Shown in pieces: positions 58,830 through 64,000 of a DNA stretch of 64,000 bases. The stretch is taken from assembly GCA_034231615.1 (NCBI GenBank), contig CM067322.1, forward strand, positions 62,759,032-62,823,031, written 5' to 3'. The stretch is from Meghimatium bilineatum. Its lineage: Eukaryota; Mollusca; Gastropoda; Stylommatophora; Philomycidae. Within the stretch, counting starts at the first letter, position 1; each line of letters starts with the position of its first letter. The notes beneath the pieces were generated by a model that ran no database searches, was not told the origin of the DNA, and worked only from the letters and a program-made list of their open reading frames with translations. The position numbers and the translations under genes are program-made.

Positions 58830-59045
58830 CAGTGCTCCTATTATTTGCACCTTAAAAATAATAAGGTGGACCCAGGTTGCTACACAAATAAATTACGTAT
58901 AATATGTTATCATTGCTTTCTGATTGGTTTGGATGCTCAACTGCCGCATCGGCAGTTTAACCTAATGCCATTGCCATTCGGAAAACGGTTTGTACCTCCT
59001 TCCGCCACAGAGCCTAACAAGAATGTGTTAAAGATATATTCCTTG

Positions 59046-59180
<135 letters not shown>

Positions 59181-59344
59181 TGACTAAGTTTCTCTTTACA
59201 GATTGTTCCAATCCTTCAATCCACAGTAATCTTGAGAACGACCATGATTCAGACGTCTAATAAATTCAGACGTCTACTAAATGATAAAGTTAAACCAGTA
59301 CATTGATTATGTTATTAGTAAAAAGTAAAGTAACCCATAGCATT

Positions 59345-59522
59345 TATTAATGCCGTAGGGGTGTGAGATGTTAGCGATCTCACATTTCAGAGGCTCTGCA
59401 AATGAGGGCGGTAGCCATCTCCTCTCCCGGATTAATCCGGTACCCATTTAAGGTTTGGTCAACTGGGGACCACTCACATGCGAAGCCAGTGCGCTAACCA
59501 CTGCGCTACGCGGCTCCGCGGC
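59345..59522 (-). mobile_element. tRNA-derived SINE-2, second copy
   Basis: On the minus strand it begins 'CGCGTAGCGCAGTGGTTAGC' (good A box) with the degenerate B region 'GGTCCCCAGTTGACC', then the palindrome 'cggattaatccg' and 'gagatggctaccgccc'. Collinear with 34.06-34.32 kb. Confidence 0.75.
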
Positions 59523-59524
59523 TT

Positions 59525-60510
59525 CTTAATGTTATTAGATCTATTGATGAACCATTAGATACTGTTGCCATACTTTCCAGCTTATGAGCTCGATCATAGT
59601 CCTCAACACCCGTATTCTTGGACATAAATATGAGATAATATAACTGGTCGAAATTGTGCAAACCTGCCACGAAATCTGAGACCTACATTATGTAAACATA
59701 TATATGAAAAGTTGACAGGTAATGTCTGAGGCTCACACACATTGATCATGTGTGAAAACTGCAGATTAATAGAAATGTGATTACGCAACGAAGGCGTGTT
59801 GGGCCATGCAGCACCAATGCCTAATACTTGTGTAAATGTTGGTAGTCATCGATAAATTTACATTCCGTATGCAATCCGTATGCTTTAGTCTCCATCCGAT
59901 CTACTGTCCCGTATACATTTTGACTAGAGAACATATGGTTTGGGTGTATCTGCTGATATTGCATCATTATTTAGGGTGCGGAATCGCCGAATTTGAAAAG
60001 CGTGTTGCTGCGAGAAAAACTGGTGCCTGCTGAGCACACCAAATTCAAATAAACAACTATAAGAGTTATTTATTGATTTTCTGAAACTTCAGTGTGGCTC
60101 CTAAAAAATGTGTATCATGGAAAAATGTCAATGCGTAATGTAGCTATTTAGAAGCATGTTAATATATCTGCTTGTGAGACTCCTAGACATTCTATGAATG
60201 AAAAAATACTCCTGTTTGAGACAAATAATCGGTTTCAGAAACAAAATGGGTATAAATAAATCATAATCTGTTGGCAACGACTCCATAATAACATAGGCGT
60301 TGCAACACTAGGGAATGTCCAGATCTGGTTTCTAGAAAATGCAGACTCAGTTATCTGCCAGTGCTAGTCTCGAACTATTGTCTATTAGTCTCCTTCTATA
60401 GCCTGCTAGGCGCAGATATGTGACAATGTTGCTGTGGCATAATGCATGACTACATCCCAAAAGGCAATACATAGAATTAATGTTATTATTTGTGCCTTGT
60501 GAAGAATTAA
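59525..60510. other. no gene seen
   Basis: Nothing recognised. Confidence 0.45.
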
Positions 60511-60514
60511 TACC

Positions 60515-60590
60515 AGGCCAAATTGGTGAAACGTCGGTCTCATAGCCATGCGGATTCGGGTTCAAACCATTGTTGAAAATGAAAATTTAT
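60515..60590 (+). mobile_element. tRNA-like SINE head
   Basis: 'cggtctcatagccatgcgg' followed by a perfect B box 'gggttcaaacc'. The stem pairing for a tRNA gene is lacking. Confidence 0.4.
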
Positions 60591-60885
60591 CTTTCAGAGA
60601 AACAATACAAATAAATCTTTAGTATACAAGTCGTAGTCACTTCTACAGCAAAACAGCCTTTATTTCCACTACTTTAAAAAACAACCTGCATGCACTCATT
60701 AAGAAACAACCATGAACAAGTTTAAAACCCTACACTCTCCATTTCATTAATCGTATTGTGCCTCCATGGCAAACAAATAATCATGCAGACAAACACTGAA
60801 GTCTTATAGACAACCATAGGCAATTTCTGATATATCCGATTGTCTGTCACGTCGCAGTATTCATGAGCTCAGTATTCATGTATAG
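60591..60885. other. no gene seen
   Basis: Nothing recognised. Confidence 0.45.
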
Positions 60886-60889
60886 TATC

Positions 60890-61350
60890 AATGAGTTTCA
60901 TAATAATAAAATGCTACATCTATTCTATATGGCTCATATAAAGTATGGCTCAGAAACATGGGGAATAAACAAACAATTAGAAGACAGCATTGATGCCTTT
61001 GAGATGTGGATATATACAGAACAATAGGAAGAACTTCATGGAAAAAGAAGTGAGCACAGAGGTGCTAACAACACATTAAGAAATTATTATTAAAGGAAAT
61101 AAAGATCAAGCAAATAAAATATTGTGGACATATCAAAATTCATGACACCTTGTTGAAGACCTTACTTGAGAATAAAGTCGAGGGGAGGCGAGCAAGTGGT
61201 AGGTAAAGATACAAGTGGGAGAGAGTAACATCACGAGATCGACAGGTTACAGCCTAGCAAAATGCACCACCAAGACAAGAGACAGGGGATGTTGGAGGTC
61301 TGTTGCAGACATCCTTCGATGCGGAGACGGCATGTTATGATGATGATGAT
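60890..61350 (+). mobile_element. LINE C-terminal fragment with (ATG)n tail
   Basis: Broken frames encode a KYGSETWGINKQLEDSIDAFEMW stretch, then IKQIKYCGHIKIHDTLLKTLLE and VEGRRASGR. The 3' end is 'gcatgttatgatgatgatgatg'. Same domain order as family A to C ends. Confidence 0.65.
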
Positions 61351-61404
61351 GACTCATTAGCATCTGCCAATTTATTGTCTCGTCTAAATATAGTGTACGA
61401 TTCT

Positions 61405-61455
61405 TCTTCTGCGGTCGATCTTAAACTTCTGCGGGTTGGCAAGATTCCTTCATCC
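61405..61455 (-). mobile_element. SINE-1 3' tail fragment
   Basis: 'attcttcttctgcgg' and 'cttaaacttctgcgggttggc' match the complement of the SINE-1 3' end. Only about 50 bp, directly before the LINE-F 3' end. Confidence 0.5.
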
Positions 61456-62050
61456 TTCTTCTCGTCTGAAGTTTAACACACCTACACAGTAAGTCCATTT
61501 TCCCTGACACATGCTACTGCATTTGAAAACTCCCCAAGACTACTATGCAGAATTATGTGGATGTCTGACTAAGTGAGCCAGTGTTCCTCCCTTAACTGGT
61601 TTAGTGTAATGAAGTGTTGTAGAATGTGTTCCACGGTCTCTGCAGTATGCCCACATGAAGACAGAGGTGATGAAAGCAGTCTTAATTTATTTAATTGTCT
61701 GTGTAGTATGTTGTATCCTGCCCTGATGAAGAAGATGATAACTTCCTAAGCTAAGTTTACATAGTGATAGTTGTCTTTTGGGTAGTCTAATTTCTTAATG
61801 GATTCGATGAGGGTTCTCTTTTTCTTGAATGTAATTTATTAATATTTTTTTCCTGTGTTGCTCCACCTTTCCATATTTGCCTTTCATTTCCTGGTATGTC
61901 AAAGTGGAATTATACCTAATGTAGCACTACCCTTCTTTGGATGCTCTCTTCTCATATGACTTCCTTCAGGTCTGGCAGTTTATTGTTGTCAAGCTCTTGT
62001 AGGACAGACATTACATCAGTAAAAAACACCACCTTGAGATTGCCGTGTTA
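61456..62050 (-). mobile_element. LINE-F: RNase H and zinc-binding C-terminus, decayed
   Basis: On the minus strand from 62050: VFFTDVMSVLQELDNNKLPDL, then a decayed RRVVL ... FDIPGNE segment (end of the RNase H domain; the usual HCG/GNExAD words are worn), NINKLHSRKREP, FIRAGYNILHRQLNKL and SSPLSSCGHTAETVEHILQHF. Then come LREEHWLT and the terminal GEFSNAVACVRENGLTV-stop. A Cys/His-rich block with EHILQ after RNase H is typical of the C-terminus of RNase H-bearing non-LTR elements. The short 3' UTR ends in GAAGAAGG. Inactive. Confidence 0.75.
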
Positions 62051-62099
62051 TGAGGATCCATTCAGTATGATTATGGGCTAGTTGACGTGCCCAAACGGG

Positions 62100-62450
62100 G
62101 GACATTTTAAAAAAAAACAAGCTGAGACGTCTTTCACTATCGTCGACTTGGGCGACCATCACCCCCTGCTACCAGCAACCATTATTGATGTTTCTTCTGC
62201 TGTTATGCTTCTTTATATAGTCATACATAAATCTCAGCTTTATTATTATAATGTTGTTTAAGAGTCAACCATCTTTAATCACTTCTTGATTTGTCGTTTT
62301 CGCTGTCCATGGTATTCTCAGAATTATTCTGTAACATCTCATTTCGAAGGCAGCTTCACTTAAAGGTGGTGTTCCTTATATCCGTTCAGAATTTCAAGAC
62401 ACAATGCTCCTGTAGTTTGTCACTGATTTCGGGAGGAAATCCGTTAATTG
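62100..62450 (-). mobile_element. LINE family A, decayed C-terminal fragment
   Basis: Contains 'gtcgttttcgctgtccatgg' and 'tattctcagaattattctg', the complement of the RR-MLRIPWTA block, as at 1.49 and 20.17 kb. Decayed. Confidence 0.5.
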
Positions 62451-63500
62451 ATGAGTGATAGAAAAAAAAACAGTAAGCCGTATCATATACTTTTTTTTTA
62501 CTGTAATGTCGAGAGACTCATTGCTATTTTGCAGTGACCTTTGCTTTAGTTGTCTGTCCTTTCTTTTTTTTATTATTAATCTACAGGGTGATAGTAAACA
62601 TTATCGTCTCATGCTCTTTCTGTTTTGCCATGTACTGAATTTGTTTATTTTTTTTATGCTGTTGGGACTGTTACATTAAGCGATTGATTTTCATATAAGA
62701 TCAACGTTAGCTTTATAATTGACTTTTCCACTCCACGCCTTTGAACAATTGAGAATCGTTTATTCAATGGCAACAATTTTCGATCGTTCTAGCAGATAAC
62801 GAAACATGTTACAATGTGCACACAAAATATGTGATTGTCCACATGCTTGTAGTAAATGCAGCTACACATTACAACATCCAAGAATATATGTGATTCCCCA
62901 GGCGACTTTTGTAATTATCGATAATCGTATCCATTGAGACTTGAGAAGAATATGATGAGCCCAAATAGGATATAATCCAAACTCTGACACAAAAATAACA
63001 CAAATTGTTAATAGGTTTGCAATAATATTAAGTTATCTGGCAGTGTTCTCCTTGTATAAGGTTACAAATCGGGCATGTTAGGAACCAGAAGTCAAAGAAA
63101 CGAATCAATTATTGAGGATACTGTATATACCTTTAGAAAATTTAGTCATATTTCATGAGATTTGGAAGTGAGTATTAGACATGTAAAGAATATCAAATAA
63201 GGCCATTTTATAACAGGAGTATAGCTATTCAATACCTAGTCACGTTACAAATATATATAAGTCAAAATGGGTTCAATAACGGTTTTATGAACAAACGTAC
63301 GGAATCGACGTTTCGACCAAATTAAACAGTCCTATCAAGACATGTGCAAATACAGAAATAATCAAAGGGGAGGGGGCTAAATGGAATTATATAATATAAA
63401 TCGGCATATATCGGAGTAAGAGAGTACCACATCAACACATTTCGTCTAAAACATACCAGTAACACAAGAATTAAGTAGCTGCCTAATATGTTGTAGTCGG
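62451..63500. other. no gene seen
   Basis: AT-rich. A 74-codon frame at 62455-62679 is Phe-rich and without domain. Confidence 0.45.
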
Positions 63501-63504
63501 TTCT

Positions 63505-63580
63505 GTTGTAGAATGGTTAGTGGAACTGTTTCACAAACATAACTCACATGTTCGTTGTTCAAACATCAATTGTGCACATC
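63505..63580 (+). mobile_element. tRNA-like SINE head (weak)
   Basis: 'gtagaatggttagtggaac' resembles an A box and 'cgttgttcaaacatc' a degenerate B box at the expected spacing. Confidence 0.35.
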
Positions 63581-64000
63581 GAAATTACGCAAACTTTCAA
63601 CAATGTTTGAATTTAAACATCTTATAACAGGGTATGCTTCAATTATTGTCTCCTAATGTTGGATGAAATATATATTTTAAATAATATTAATTGAACCTGT
63701 AAAGTCATTGTTATTCAATTATTGTTATCATTTTGAGACGTTTTTACACCCAACCGTGCCGTCAGTATAATGTGGATGATCGACGTTCGAACCACTTAGC
63801 CCGACGAGTTGTCGAGGTAAGGTCACTATCAATTATGATACCTAAAATATAATAAGGTAAATTTATATTATACAAAATAATCTTTGCTTAAAAGAGGAAT
63901 TTCTTTAACATATATATCGTGTTACAGAAGAATATTAACAGTTGTTATAGAATTATAACAATTAAATTTTATAACATATAATGATGTATGTTGCTTTATT
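63581..64000. other. no gene seen
   Basis: AT-rich to the window end. Confidence 0.5.

Overview
The window is eukaryotic nuclear DNA: AT-rich and intron-bearing, with many satellite arrays and short, mostly 5'-truncated retrotransposon copies. One host gene is recognisable, the 5' end of a neurexin on the minus strand. Neurexin restricts the source to animals. The mix of non-LTR retrotransposons, simple-sequence-tailed SINEs and minisatellites fits a lophotrochozoan, probably a mollusc and perhaps a gastropod. That last step is inference.

Host gene: two exons sit at 31460-31757 (signal peptide and first half of the first laminin-G/LNS domain) and 25118-25564 (rest of LNS1 and the first EGF-like domain). 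Both carry consensus splice sites and share a phase-1 junction. The intron between them is about 5.9 kb. A good acceptor at 31985 suggests the coding exon begins with a 5' UTR. Everything left of 25118 is then probably the next intron; I found no LNS2 exon there. The rest of the window reads as intron, upstream or intergenic DNA.

Layout: 0-2.3 kb has LINE remnants; 2.4-4.2 kb a 35/36-bp satellite; 4.6-6.3 kb two LINE pieces meeting tail to tail; 7.6-20.5 kb SINEs, LINE ends, small minisatellites, a long hairpin and MITE-like repeats; 21.1-23.1 kb a 26-bp satellite open in three minus-strand frames; 24-33.3 kb the neurexin exons, with a reverse-transcriptase LINE, an RNase H fragment and a nested insertion in the intron; 33.3-43 kb a second RT-bearing LINE, SINEs and degenerate repeats; 43-49 kb an LTR-like fragment, a decayed DDE transposase and LINE ends; 49-64 kb more LINE 3' ends, minisatellites (including a 67/48-bp modular array at 57.4-58.4 kb), SINEs, and an RNase H-type LINE at 61.4-62.05 kb.

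No complete mobile element and no prokaryote-type operon is present. Long open frames inside satellites are by-products of repeat periodicity. The observations most worth checking are the neurexin exon structure, a SINE family whose 3' tail resembles that of a LINE present in the window, a nested insertion with an 11-bp target duplication, and satellites with higher-order organisation.
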